NCBI GenBank assembly: GCA_016182485.1
Contig: JACPGH010000006.1
Location: forward strand, 1-64,000
Direction: 5' to 3'
DNA: 64,000 bases
From: Candidatus Kaiserbacteria bacterium
GTDB taxonomy: Bacteria > Patescibacteria > Paceibacteria > UBA9973 > UBA2103
Shown: positions 23,669 through 30,532 of the stretch, piece after piece
How positions within the stretch are numbered: the first letter of the stretch is position 1
Layout of the letters: every line of letters begins with the position of its first letter
Translations under genes and position numbers: made by a program
The notes under the pieces: model-generated
Told to the model about the DNA's origin: nothing
Seen by the model: the letters and a program-made list of their open reading frames with translations, nothing else
The model's database searches: none

Positions 23669-25019
23669 GCAGGAGTGTATCGATGCGATTCATGTCGCGC
23701 GGGAACATGCATGCTTCGCGGATATTTTTGAGTGCCAGTATTTGCATGGTCATACGTTCCGCGCCGAAGGCGAATCCGCCTTCAGGCGGCACGCCGTATC
23801 TGAAAGCTTCGAGGAACATTGAGATTTTCTCAGGATCCATTCCCCACTCTTTGACATGGTCCATCAACTGCGCGTAGTTATTGATGCGGCGCCCGCCCGA
23901 AAGCCACTCGACGCCGCGGCAAAGGAGGTCCATGCCTTCGTTAAATTCCGGATTCGCTGGATTCGGATATACATAGAACGGCTTTTTGCGCGTCGGATAG
24001 CCGTACACGTATACGAAGTCAGAGCCTGTCTCCTCTTTGATAATCTCGCAGAGCGCGCGCTCGTCTTCAGGATTGAGATCCTTTTCACCGCGGACGTCTC
24101 GGGATGTCTTCGTAAATATCTTCTCCTGCGCCTCGGTGAGCGAGAGCGTCGGCGTTTTCTCGAGCATGGTTGGCAAAGTCGTCTCGAGCAGTTTAAGCTC
24201 CTCTGCGCAGCACTCCCCGACTTGCTTGAGGATATAGCGGACAGTAGCCTCAGAGACGTCACGGACATCCGTCCACGAGTCAATGAACGCGAGTTCAGCG
24301 TCGAGCGACACGACTTCTGTTAGATGGCGGGTCGTCGCGCTTGGCTCGGCGCGGAATATTTTGTTGACTGAAAACACGCGCTCAAAGGCGCTCATCACTA
24401 TCTGTTTGTAGAGTTGGGGCGATTGCGACAAGTACGCCTTTTTGTCGAAGTAATTTACTTGAAACACTTCAGCTCCTCCTTCGGCGACTGCTGGCGCGAT
24501 AGCGGGAGCCTGGAACTCAAAAAAATCCTGGCTCTTCAGGTACTCGCGGAACGCATCGATGATGACGTTTTGAACCTTGAAGATCGCCTGCAGGCGCGGG
24601 TGCCGGAGCACCAAGGCGCGATGGTCGAGCTGCGTCGTGAGGTCGAGATTGAAGCCGCTCATCGACATATCGAACGGCAGCGGTTCGGCTTCAGCGAGGA
24701 CTTCTATCGCCTTAACTTCTAGCTCGATATCGCCGTTGACTACCTCCGGATTCACGTTCTTCTCCGGTCGTCTGTTGATCAGTCCTTCCACGCGCACGAC
24801 GTACTCGTTACGGATCTCCTTGGCTGTTTCGATAGCTGGATTTCCTGGCAGGACGACGCCCTGGACCTTGCCCGTGCGATCCCTAAAATCAAAAAAGACC
24901 ATCTTCCCTTGGTCGCGCCGCACATCCACCCAGCCCGATATCGAAACCGTCTCCCCCACGTGCTTCCCCAGCTCCCCGATCATTGTCCTGCTTGTCCCGC
25001 TTGAAATAGAGGCATCCAT
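23643..25019 (-). CDS. aspS: Aspartate--tRNA(Asp/Asn) ligase, archaeal type
   Basis: Class II synthetase. An OB-fold anticodon domain (VSISGWVDVRRDQGKMVFFD, residues about 27-46) is followed directly by the catalytic core with SQSPQLYKQ, FRAEPSATTRHL and motif 3 GFAFGAERMTMQI. The 459 residues lack the roughly 120-residue insertion domain of bacterial AspRS; this is the archaeal/eukaryotic form, often non-discriminating and coupled to GatCAB for Asn-tRNA. Start at ATG 25019; a GTG at 25040 or an internal ATG at 24983 (MIGELGKHVGE) are alternatives. Upstream of scpA, overlapping it by 26 bases. Confidence 0.96.
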   Translation of the reverse strand: MDASISSGTSRTMIGELGKHVGETVSISGWVDVRRDQGKMVFFDFRDRTGKVQGVVLPGNPAIETAKEIRNEYVVRVEGLINRRPEKNVNPEVVNGDIELEVKAIEVLAEAEPLPFDMSMSGFNLDLTTQLDHRALVLRHPRLQAIFKVQNVIIDAFREYLKSQDFFEFQAPAIAPAVAEGGAEVFQVNYFDKKAYLSQSPQLYKQIVMSAFERVFSVNKIFRAEPSATTRHLTEVVSLDAELAFIDSWTDVRDVSEATVRYILKQVGECCAEELKLLETTLPTMLEKTPTLSLTEAQEKIFTKTSRDVRGEKDLNPEDERALCEIIKEETGSDFVYVYGYPTRKKPFYVYPNPANPEFNEGMDLLCRGVEWLSGGRRINNYAQLMDHVKEWGMDPEKISMFLEAFRYGVPPEGGFAFGAERMTMQILALKNIREACMFPRDMNRIDTLLHGDDSAQN

Positions 25020-25037
25020 ACGCTTAATAAAATAGCA

Positions 25038-25064
25038 CACCCCGCGGCAAATTGCCGCGGGGTG
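25038..25064 (-). terminator. Terminator of the HTH orphan gene
   Basis: Stem CACCCCGCGGCAA / TTGCCGCGGGGTG, then TGCTATTTTATT on the minus strand; it overlaps the upstream edge of aspS. Confidence 0.75.
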
Positions 25065-25149
25065 ATTTGAGGTTCAATTCGTTTCGTGGGATGCGGAGGG
25101 GTAAGATGTAGAACTCGCAATCCTTCAGCCAGCTGTCGCGAAAGCCTCA

Positions 25150-25650
25150 TCACTCGGCATTATGCTCCAGCCACTCCGCAAGTAACTGTTTCGCCGTCTC
25201 GGGACGAAGTCGGTTCTGTGCCGTAGCTCGCGGTTGCAGAGTCAGCACCGCATCAAGAGCGGCGGCGATCCTCTCGAGAGATTGCAGGGAGAAGTCGGCG
25301 CTTCCCGCAAGAACGCGGCTCAAGTGCCCCGCGTCAATGCCAGTCTCCTTGCAAAATCTGTAGCGAGAGCCGAAACGTTCCTCGATCAGGTCCACAAGAT
25401 AGTCGCGGAAGTCTGGCGTCGCAACTTTGCCCTGCGCGATACCGAGCCGAGTCTCTAGATCCGCGCAGATCATGTAGACTACGGAGTCGTTCGGCAAACC
25501 TGTACGCCTGAATTCTGCGAGCCACCAAGAACCGAACTCGGTCCACTCTGGTTGCGATTCGTACTGCGAATAGACCGTTTTTACAAACTCCCGCTCTGTT
25601 GTATTGAGCTCCGACAAGTCCAGGTGCCTTCCTGTGATTTTCTCGTACAT
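25150..25650 (-). CDS. HTH-domain protein, orphan single-gene unit
   Basis: 166 residues. The last third resembles an XRE-type helix-turn-helix (RYRFCKETGIDAGHLSRVLAG, then SLQSLERIAAAL), a common DNA-binding module of repressors and antitoxins. The N-terminal 90 residues are acidic and aromatic (QYESQPEWTEFGSWWLAEF) and unrecognised. It has a GGAGGAG site and its own terminator. No toxin-like partner is adjacent, so a TA role is unsupported. Confidence 0.7.
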   Translation of the reverse strand: MYEKITGRHLDLSELNTTEREFVKTVYSQYESQPEWTEFGSWWLAEFRRTGLPNDSVVYMICADLETRLGIAQGKVATPDFRDYLVDLIEERFGSRYRFCKETGIDAGHLSRVLAGSADFSLQSLERIAAALDAVLTLQPRATAQNRLRPETAKQLLAEWLEHNAE

Positions 25651-25745
25651 CACGGTGCTCCTCCTCGGATTTCAACTCAGAGCGGCACGCGAGCTGCATC
25701 TCGACCGCGCTTTTTCGAGCGTCCGGATTGACTATATCACGAAAA

Positions 25746-26705
25746 TTAAGAGACGCCAATAGCCTTTCGTACCTGCTCCATCTTAGCCTCGGAGACGGCG
25801 CGCGCTTCGCGCGCGCCGTCCGCTAGCACTTGATCTACGATGCTCGAATCATCCTTAAGCTCTTCATACTTGGCTCGGATCGGGGCGAAATATCGATCCA
25901 AATCCTCGATCAGCATTTCCTTGAGAACCTGATAATGGCCAGCGTTACTACTATATATAGTAGTAAGTTCGTTCTCGCTCCGAATGAGCTTATGGATGGC
26001 GTACACGTTCTCAGGTCGCTCTCCGCTTGAATCGGTAACTATACTCATCACCGCCCGCGCCAATTCGTCGCGCGAGGCGAAAAGCGGAATGACATTGCCG
26101 TAGCTTTTACTCATCTTCTGGCCGTCCGTGCCCGGGACGACAGCTACTTCCGGCATGATGTAATGCTCGGGCAGTTTGAAAATATCCGTTTTGAATATGC
26201 GGTTGAATTTCTCGGCCGTGTCGCGCGCATACTCGATATGCTGTTTTTGATCCTGACCGACCGGGACGATGTCCGCGTCGTAGAGCAGGATGTCGGCCGC
26301 CATGAGCATCGGGTAGTTGAACGTGCCGACATTTATCTCCTTATTTTTTGCCTCGGCATCTTTGTACGCGTGCGCGCGCATCAGATACGGCATCGTCGTA
26401 ATTGTGTCGAATATCCAACAGAGCTCGGTATGCGCTGGTACGTCAGACTGCTTAAAAAAAATCACTTTCTTGGGATCGAGGCCGACGGCGAGATACGCCA
26501 TCACTACCTCGCGGGTGCGGCGGCGCATCTCCTCGGCATCTTGAATGGAATTAAGCGCGTGGTAATCGGCGACGAAAATATAGGGCTTGTACTTCCCCTC
26601 CTTCACCAATGACACGAACTGGCGCATCGCGCCGAAATAGTTGCCGATATGCAGGTCCCCGGTCGGCTTAACGCCGGACACCAGAATTTTCTGCGAGTCG
26701 CTCAT
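25746..26705 (-). CDS. trpS: Tryptophan--tRNA ligase
   Basis: Class I synthetase. HIGH is HIGN in GVKPTGDLHIGNYFGAM (residues 10-26), KMSKS is exact in DGQKMSKSYGNVIPL (about 193-207), and AMRQF, VGQDQKQHIEYAR match the family. 319 residues, slightly short of 330. Between ENEL and NAGHYQ the residues TTIYSS are encoded by a perfect 22-bp palindrome at 25945-25966, in the C-terminal helical region. Downstream of pyrD by 12 bases. Confidence 0.97.
   Translation of the reverse strand: MSDSQKILVSGVKPTGDLHIGNYFGAMRQFVSLVKEGKYKPYIFVADYHALNSIQDAEEMRRRTREVVMAYLAVGLDPKKVIFFKQSDVPAHTELCWIFDTITTMPYLMRAHAYKDAEAKNKEINVGTFNYPMLMAADILLYDADIVPVGQDQKQHIEYARDTAEKFNRIFKTDIFKLPEHYIMPEVAVVPGTDGQKMSKSYGNVIPLFASRDELARAVMSIVTDSSGERPENVYAIHKLIRSENELTTIYSSNAGHYQVLKEMLIEDLDRYFAPIRAKYEELKDDSSIVDQVLADGAREARAVSEAKMEQVRKAIGVS
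25945..25966. repeat. Perfect 22-bp palindrome inside trpS
   Basis: 11-bp half site TTACTACTATA followed at once by its reverse complement, in frame. Confidence 0.85.
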
Positions 26706-26717
26706 CCGGCTACAATA

Positions 26718-27815
26718 TCATGAAGCCGCGGTTGAGGCATACCGTTCGCAAATACGCTTCATAAGACCCGGCCCTTCGAAAATCATGCCGGTTATGAGCT
26801 GAATAAGATCGGCCCCGGCTGCGAATTTTTCCATCGCGTCTTCCGGCGTGAAGATGCCGCCACAGCCGATTATCGTGAAGCGCCTGTCATACCTATCGCG
26901 CGTTTTCCGTATTAATTCGGTCGACAGCTTCCAACAAGGCGCGCCCGAGAGCCCGCCTCGAAACTGTTTCGGCGCATCTCCGGGATATGCCAGGTCGCTG
27001 TAATTTTTATTCAGATTTCCGATAATGACGCCGTGTATCTTGTTCTTGTCAGCGATCGCTAGCAGGGCGGCGAATTGTTCCCACGGCACATTGATAGGCA
27101 TTTTAAGATACACGGGCTTCGTGCATGGGATCTCTCGTAAGCGCGGCAAGAGTCGCGCGAGAAGAACGGGGTCGGCGAACGTCTCGCCGGTGAATGCATT
27201 CGGGCACGAAATATTGATAGTGAAATAATCGCAGATGTTCGCTTCGTTCAGTTTCTCAAAAGATTCGGAGTAATCGCGAATGCCCGCTTCGCCGGAGCTA
27301 CAGCGAGGCGAGCCGGCTGCGACATCTGTCGCGGCGGCCGGCCCGTTCGTGCGCGCTATCGAAATGCCGAGTACGAATCCGGGGATTCTTCGTGTTCTTT
27401 TCAATTTCGAAATGAGCGCGTCTACGCCTTCGTTTCGCAAGCCTTTGTACACTACAAGGCTCTTGTTGCGCACAAGCCGCGTTAATTGCGGCCGGGGATT
27501 GCCAGCGCAGGGATGCGCGGTTACAGAGCCGATCTCTTCCCCGCCGAACGCGAGCGCGGGCAGTATGCGGGTGAGCCGCCCATCGGGATCGAATCCCGCG
27601 GAGAGCACGATGGGCGTGCGGTAACGGATGCCGTCTACCGTCTTGCTGATGTCCGGTCCACGGTAATTGTATGCGAGATCGAGTAGTTTCCTCGCTGGCG
27701 CGAATCGTCCCGCCGCCTCCCCTATCGTCGTAAACGCCTCATGGACTGCATCGGGCTTGAATTTAAATAGAATCGGCTTCAGCGCGTGTCTGTATGCCGT
27801 ATCCAAGGCATTCAT
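26718..27815 (-). CDS. pyrD: Dihydroorotate dehydrogenase
   Basis: FMN enzyme of pyrimidine synthesis. The N-terminal helix pair (ALKPILFKFKPDAVHEAFTT) and the FMN phosphate loop IIGCGGIFTPEDAMEK are of the class 2, membrane-linked type. The catalytic-base position, normally Ser in class 2 (N-V-S-S-P-N), reads N-I-S-C-P-N, a Cys as in class 1. Around residues 170-198 an Ala/Gly/Ser-rich insertion (GPAAATDVAAGSPRCSSGEAG) is encoded by two adjacent palindromic sequences. The start at 27815 has a leaderless-type -10 six bases upstream. No other pyr gene is nearby. Confidence 0.93.
   Translation of the reverse strand: MNALDTAYRHALKPILFKFKPDAVHEAFTTIGEAAGRFAPARKLLDLAYNYRGPDISKTVDGIRYRTPIVLSAGFDPDGRLTRILPALAFGGEEIGSVTAHPCAGNPRPQLTRLVRNKSLVVYKGLRNEGVDALISKLKRTRRIPGFVLGISIARTNGPAAATDVAAGSPRCSSGEAGIRDYSESFEKLNEANICDYFTINISCPNAFTGETFADPVLLARLLPRLREIPCTKPVYLKMPINVPWEQFAALLAIADKNKIHGVIIGNLNKNYSDLAYPGDAPKQFRGGLSGAPCWKLSTELIRKTRDRYDRRFTIIGCGGIFTPEDAMEKFAAGADLIQLITGMIFEGPGLMKRICERYASTAAS
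27286..27332. repeat. Palindromic insertions inside pyrD
   Basis: Two adjacent elements: 27286-27313 (GCTTCGCC ... GGCGAGC arms) and 27319-27332 (GCGACA TC TGTCGC). Confidence 0.7.
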
Positions 27816-27821
27816 AGTCGT

Positions 27822-27830
27822 ACAATAACA
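27822..27830 (-). promoter_or_regulatory. Extended -10 of pyrD
   Basis: Minus strand TGT-TATTGT ends 6 bases before the ATG (leaderless type). Confidence 0.45.
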
Positions 27831-27845
27831 CTTTTCTGAATCGTG

Positions 27846-27854
27846 TGGTATAAT
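27846..27854 (+). promoter_or_regulatory. Extended -10 of the membrane zinc-ribbon gene
   Basis: TGG-TATAAT (hexamer 27849-27854), with a leader of about 50 bases to the ATG at 27911. Confidence 0.55.
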
Positions 27855-27910
27855 TTCATTCGGGTGTTCGGTTTCAAAGGTGAATTCACAACTGAGTGGG
27901 AGGGACAACA

Positions 27911-28297
27911 ATGTCACATGAGTCGCGGCTGCAAACCCTAACTGCGCGTGAGGCATGGCTCCAGGCGCTGGTTCTGCCCGGCATCTTCGCATTTCTCGCC
28001 GGCGCAATGATGGCCCTGATCTTACTCATGATCGCATGGGCCATTCCAGACTGGAATACATCCGCACCGGTCTTCGGCGCTCACATGTCTGTGAGAACCT
28101 CGGTCTACGGCGGAATGCTGTTCGCGCTGCTGTTCATACCGGCCGTCTTCATCCCCCTGCAGTACTCTGATCTACGTACGTGCTACGTGCGCTGCCTCGA
28201 ATGCCGAGAGCTGCGCCGAACCGTGGACATCGAGCACTTCAGAACGGTGCAACGATGCTCCTCCTGCCAGCACGAACTCAGACCACGCAACTCGTAG
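27911..28297 (+). CDS. Two-TM protein with C-terminal zinc ribbon, orphan unit
   Basis: 128 residues. Two membrane helices (GIFAFLAGAMMALILLMIAWAI by position 25-46, and GGMLFALLFIPAVFIPL) precede a cytoplasmic four-cysteine ribbon with pairs C-L-E-C and C-S-S-C near the C terminus. The ATG at 27911 has GGAGGG 6 bases upstream; a GTG at 27896 is less likely. It has its own extended -10 promoter and terminator. Unrecognised; the topology recalls small membrane zinc-ribbon adaptors. Confidence 0.7.
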   Translation: MSHESRLQTLTAREAWLQALVLPGIFAFLAGAMMALILLMIAWAIPDWNTSAPVFGAHMSVRTSVYGGMLFALLFIPAVFIPLQYSDLRTCYVRCLECRELRRTVDIEHFRTVQRCSSCQHELRPRNS

Positions 28298-28308
28298 CTA
28301 CTGTCTCG

Positions 28309-28343
28309 ACAGCCCGTTCGGGTCCAACCCCCGACCGGGCTGT
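28309..28343 (+). terminator. Terminator of the two-TM zinc-ribbon gene
   Basis: Stem ACAGCCCG ... CGGGCTGT with a GC-rich loop, followed by TCTTCATTCATT. Its sequence closely resembles the terminator at 48947-48982 of an unrelated orphan gene. Confidence 0.75.
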
Positions 28344-28393
28344 TCTTCATTCATTCAACACCTGTCTTTAAAGTATGGCTAGGTAATATTCTG

Positions 28394-28477
28394 TGCGCCG
28401 GGGAGGATTCGAACCTCCGTAGCCCATTGGGCGACAGGTTTACAGCCTGTTGCGATTGACCACTCCGCCACCGACGC
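28394..28477 (-). tRNA. tRNA-Tyr (anticodon GTA)
   Basis: 84 bases. Acceptor stem GCGTCGG / CCGGCGC (one G-U pair) with discriminator A, anticodon stem ACAGG/CCTGT with loop CTGTAAA (GTA), a long class II variable arm (CGCCCAATGGGCTA) and the T arm GGAGG-TTCGAAT-CCTCC. CCA is not encoded. It lies 15 bases downstream of tyrS on the same strand, so tRNA and synthetase may be co-transcribed. Confidence 0.95.
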
Positions 28478-28492
28478 GTGATTAAACTATAC

Positions 28493-29800
28493 TCAATTCT
28501 TCAGTAATTTCAAAACGAGGACGAGGACGCCTGACTTGCCTTTGCGTACTAGAGCGTAGCCATTAGAAAGGTCGCCGATATTGATAGTCTGATCGGGGTT
28601 AGTGATCGGCAGGCCTGAGAGCGTAATTCCCCGCCCTTCTATCAAGCGGCGCGCATCGGATTTGGAGGATGCGAGGCCGCCGGCGACAAGCGCTTCGGTG
28701 AGCTGGTATCCGTTTACAAGGTTCGACCTTGTAATTGTGAGGGAAGGAGCCTCTGCGAGCGCGACGGCGAGCGCGTCGCGCGAGAGCTCGTGGAATGGCA
28801 CGTCGCCAAAAAGGGCGTCGGTGGCCGCGGTCGCCTGCGCGGCCGCGGCAGGTCCGTGCACGATCTCGGTTATGAGCCGGGCTAATGTCTCCTGCGCTTC
28901 CCGTTGACTCGGGTCCTGCCGATGCTTTTCCATCAACGCGCTGATTTCTTCCAGAGGCAGGAACGTGTATACCTTGAGATACTGTTCGATGCTCTCATCC
29001 GGCAGTCCGAGCCAAAACTGATAGAACTGGAAGGGCGAAGTCTTCTTCGGGTCGAGCCATACGGCGTTCCCCTCGCTCTTGCCGAACTTCTTGCCTGCTG
29101 AGTCTGAAGTCAGAGGGAATGCGAGCGCATAGACCTGTTCACCCAAACGTTTGCGAATTAGATCGACGCCTGACAGCACATTGGTCCATTGATCCGAGCC
29201 GCCGATTTGCAAATTGACTCCGTATTTCTCGTGCAGGGTGAAATAGTCGAACCCTTGCAAGAGCGCATAGGTGAATTCGGAATATGAAATGCTATCCTCG
29301 GGAGTTTCAAGCCGTTTCTTAATTATCTCTCGCTTTATTAAGTCATTAACTGTAAAGTGCTTGCCGACGTCACGCAAAAATGAGACGAGCCGCGTACTCA
29401 TGAGCCAGTCTGCGTTATCAACCATCTTAAACGAGATGCCGCCAAGGATTTTTTTTAGCTGCGCTTTGAGAGCCTTCGTATTTCTCGCTACCGTTTTTTC
29501 ATCCAGCATCGGACGCTCCCCTTTTTCCTTTGGGTCACCGATCATGCCGGTGCCTCCGCCAACGAGGAATATCAATTTGTGCCCCGCGTCCCCGAGTCGC
29601 TTCATCAGCAATATCCACGTAAGGTGTCCGACATGAAGCGAGTCAGCGGTCGGGTCAGTCCCGATGTAGACCGTGCGCGGCGTTCGAAGAATATCTTCCG
29701 GTTCGGCCGACGCGTGCTCTATCAACCCACGCGCCTTAAGCTCTTCTGCGAGGCTTGCCCCGTTTGAACGCGAGCCCTCGAGCTTTCTAATGGGGGTCAT
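28493..29800 (-). CDS. tyrS: Tyrosine--tRNA ligase
   Basis: Class I synthetase. HIGH is HVGH in GTDPTADSLHVGHL (residues 47-60), KMSKS is KFGKS in SAGKKFGKSEGNAVWLD, and an S4 RNA-binding domain closes the protein (ASSKSDARRLIEGRGITL). 435 residues, near the long-form norm. In the linker before the S4 domain the residues TRSNLV are encoded by a palindrome at 28714-28734. The cognate tRNA-Tyr gene follows directly. Confidence 0.97.
   Translation of the reverse strand: MTPIRKLEGSRSNGASLAEELKARGLIEHASAEPEDILRTPRTVYIGTDPTADSLHVGHLTWILLMKRLGDAGHKLIFLVGGGTGMIGDPKEKGERPMLDEKTVARNTKALKAQLKKILGGISFKMVDNADWLMSTRLVSFLRDVGKHFTVNDLIKREIIKKRLETPEDSISYSEFTYALLQGFDYFTLHEKYGVNLQIGGSDQWTNVLSGVDLIRKRLGEQVYALAFPLTSDSAGKKFGKSEGNAVWLDPKKTSPFQFYQFWLGLPDESIEQYLKVYTFLPLEEISALMEKHRQDPSQREAQETLARLITEIVHGPAAAAQATAATDALFGDVPFHELSRDALAVALAEAPSLTITRSNLVNGYQLTEALVAGGLASSKSDARRLIEGRGITLSGLPITNPDQTINIGDLSNGYALVRKGKSGVLVLVLKLLKN
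28714..28734. repeat. Palindrome inside tyrS
   Basis: Perfect 9-bp arms TTACAAGGT / ACCTTGTAA with loop TCG, in the linker before the S4 domain. Confidence 0.8.
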
Positions 29801-29835
29801 GTAGTAAATATACCATTAATCATACATTAATTACG

Positions 29836-29863
29836 AAGGGGCCGTAGTCGCCTACGGCCCCTT
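29836..29863 (-). terminator. Terminator of the HNH-like orphan gene
   Basis: Stem AAGGGGCCGTAG / CTACGGCCCCTT, loop of 4, 8 bases after the minus-strand stop; tail CGTAATTAAT. Confidence 0.7.
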
Positions 29864-29870
29864 GTCCCGT

Positions 29871-30356
29871 CTACACCAGCTGGTATCGCTCCAGCCAGCA
29901 CGCTCCGACGCAATCCTCCCACGCCGGCACAACGTCGCGTTCCGGTTCTTGTCTGGCCGCGACTATCTCGAAGTCCGGATTTAGCCACAGCTCATTGATT
30001 TCACCGACGATCGATTCGAACGGTGTCCCGTTCGGGTACAGCTCTAGCCAAGCGTTGCGCTCGGCTTCTGTCGTGCGAGCCTTGTTCCTGTGGATCGGTC
30101 CCAACCATCCGGTATAGACCTTTCCGTTAGATCTCCGGATGCTGAGCACAGAATTGCCGGCTGGCGCAAGAAGTCCGTTCAACTTGTTCACTATCTTCGC
30201 GGGGCTAAAATTACCCGGGAAGATCAGTGACCACGCCGCGTGCCTCTTGCTGTTTATATACAGAACTGCGCCGCTGTGGCCACCTCCCGCCTTGGTCCTT
30301 CTATGATGTCGATTGAATTCAGGTTCAGGCCCTCGCCGTCCGGTCGATCGCCTCAT
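29871..30356 (-). CDS. HNH-like small protein, orphan unit
   Basis: 161 residues from the ATG at 30356. The N-terminal half carries a basic Arg-His motif (EFNRHHRRTKAGGG) followed by NSKRHAAWSLIFPGN, an arrangement I associate with a CPR family resembling a degraded HNH endonuclease finger. The C-terminal half (LGPIHRNKARTTEAERNAWL, then Trp-rich WLNPDFEIV) is unrecognised. The frame stays open upstream to a TTG at 30407, but the best Shine-Dalgarno (AAAGGAG, 30396-30402) serves a tiny out-of-frame leader that overlaps this ATG. Own terminator. Confidence 0.6.
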   Translation of the reverse strand: MRRSTGRRGPEPEFNRHHRRTKAGGGHSGAVLYINSKRHAAWSLIFPGNFSPAKIVNKLNGLLAPAGNSVLSIRRSNGKVYTGWLGPIHRNKARTTEAERNAWLELYPNGTPFESIVGEINELWLNPDFEIVAARQEPERDVVPAWEDCVGACWLERYQLV

Positions 30357-30385
30357 GCGTGCTGACCAGGAACGGGAAACGCCAT
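30353..30385 (-). CDS. Possible 10-residue leader peptide
   Basis: ATG at 30385, 10 bases after AAAGGAG, encodes MAFPVPGQHA and stops at a TGA that overlaps the ATG of the HNH-like gene (ATGA). It may provide translational coupling, or the real start may be upstream and this fortuitous. Confidence 0.25.
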   Translation of the reverse strand: MAFPVPGQHA

Positions 30386-30532
30386 CAGAGCATCTCTCCT
30401 TTCTCAAAGAACGTTAAGAAATTATGCGGTGCGCGGCATCATGCGCCGCATGCCAAGAATCTATGTCAATACTACTATCAAGTTTATAGCTCAAGCTGAG
30501 TTGTCCTCACTCTCAGCATGGCCGCTAAAATA

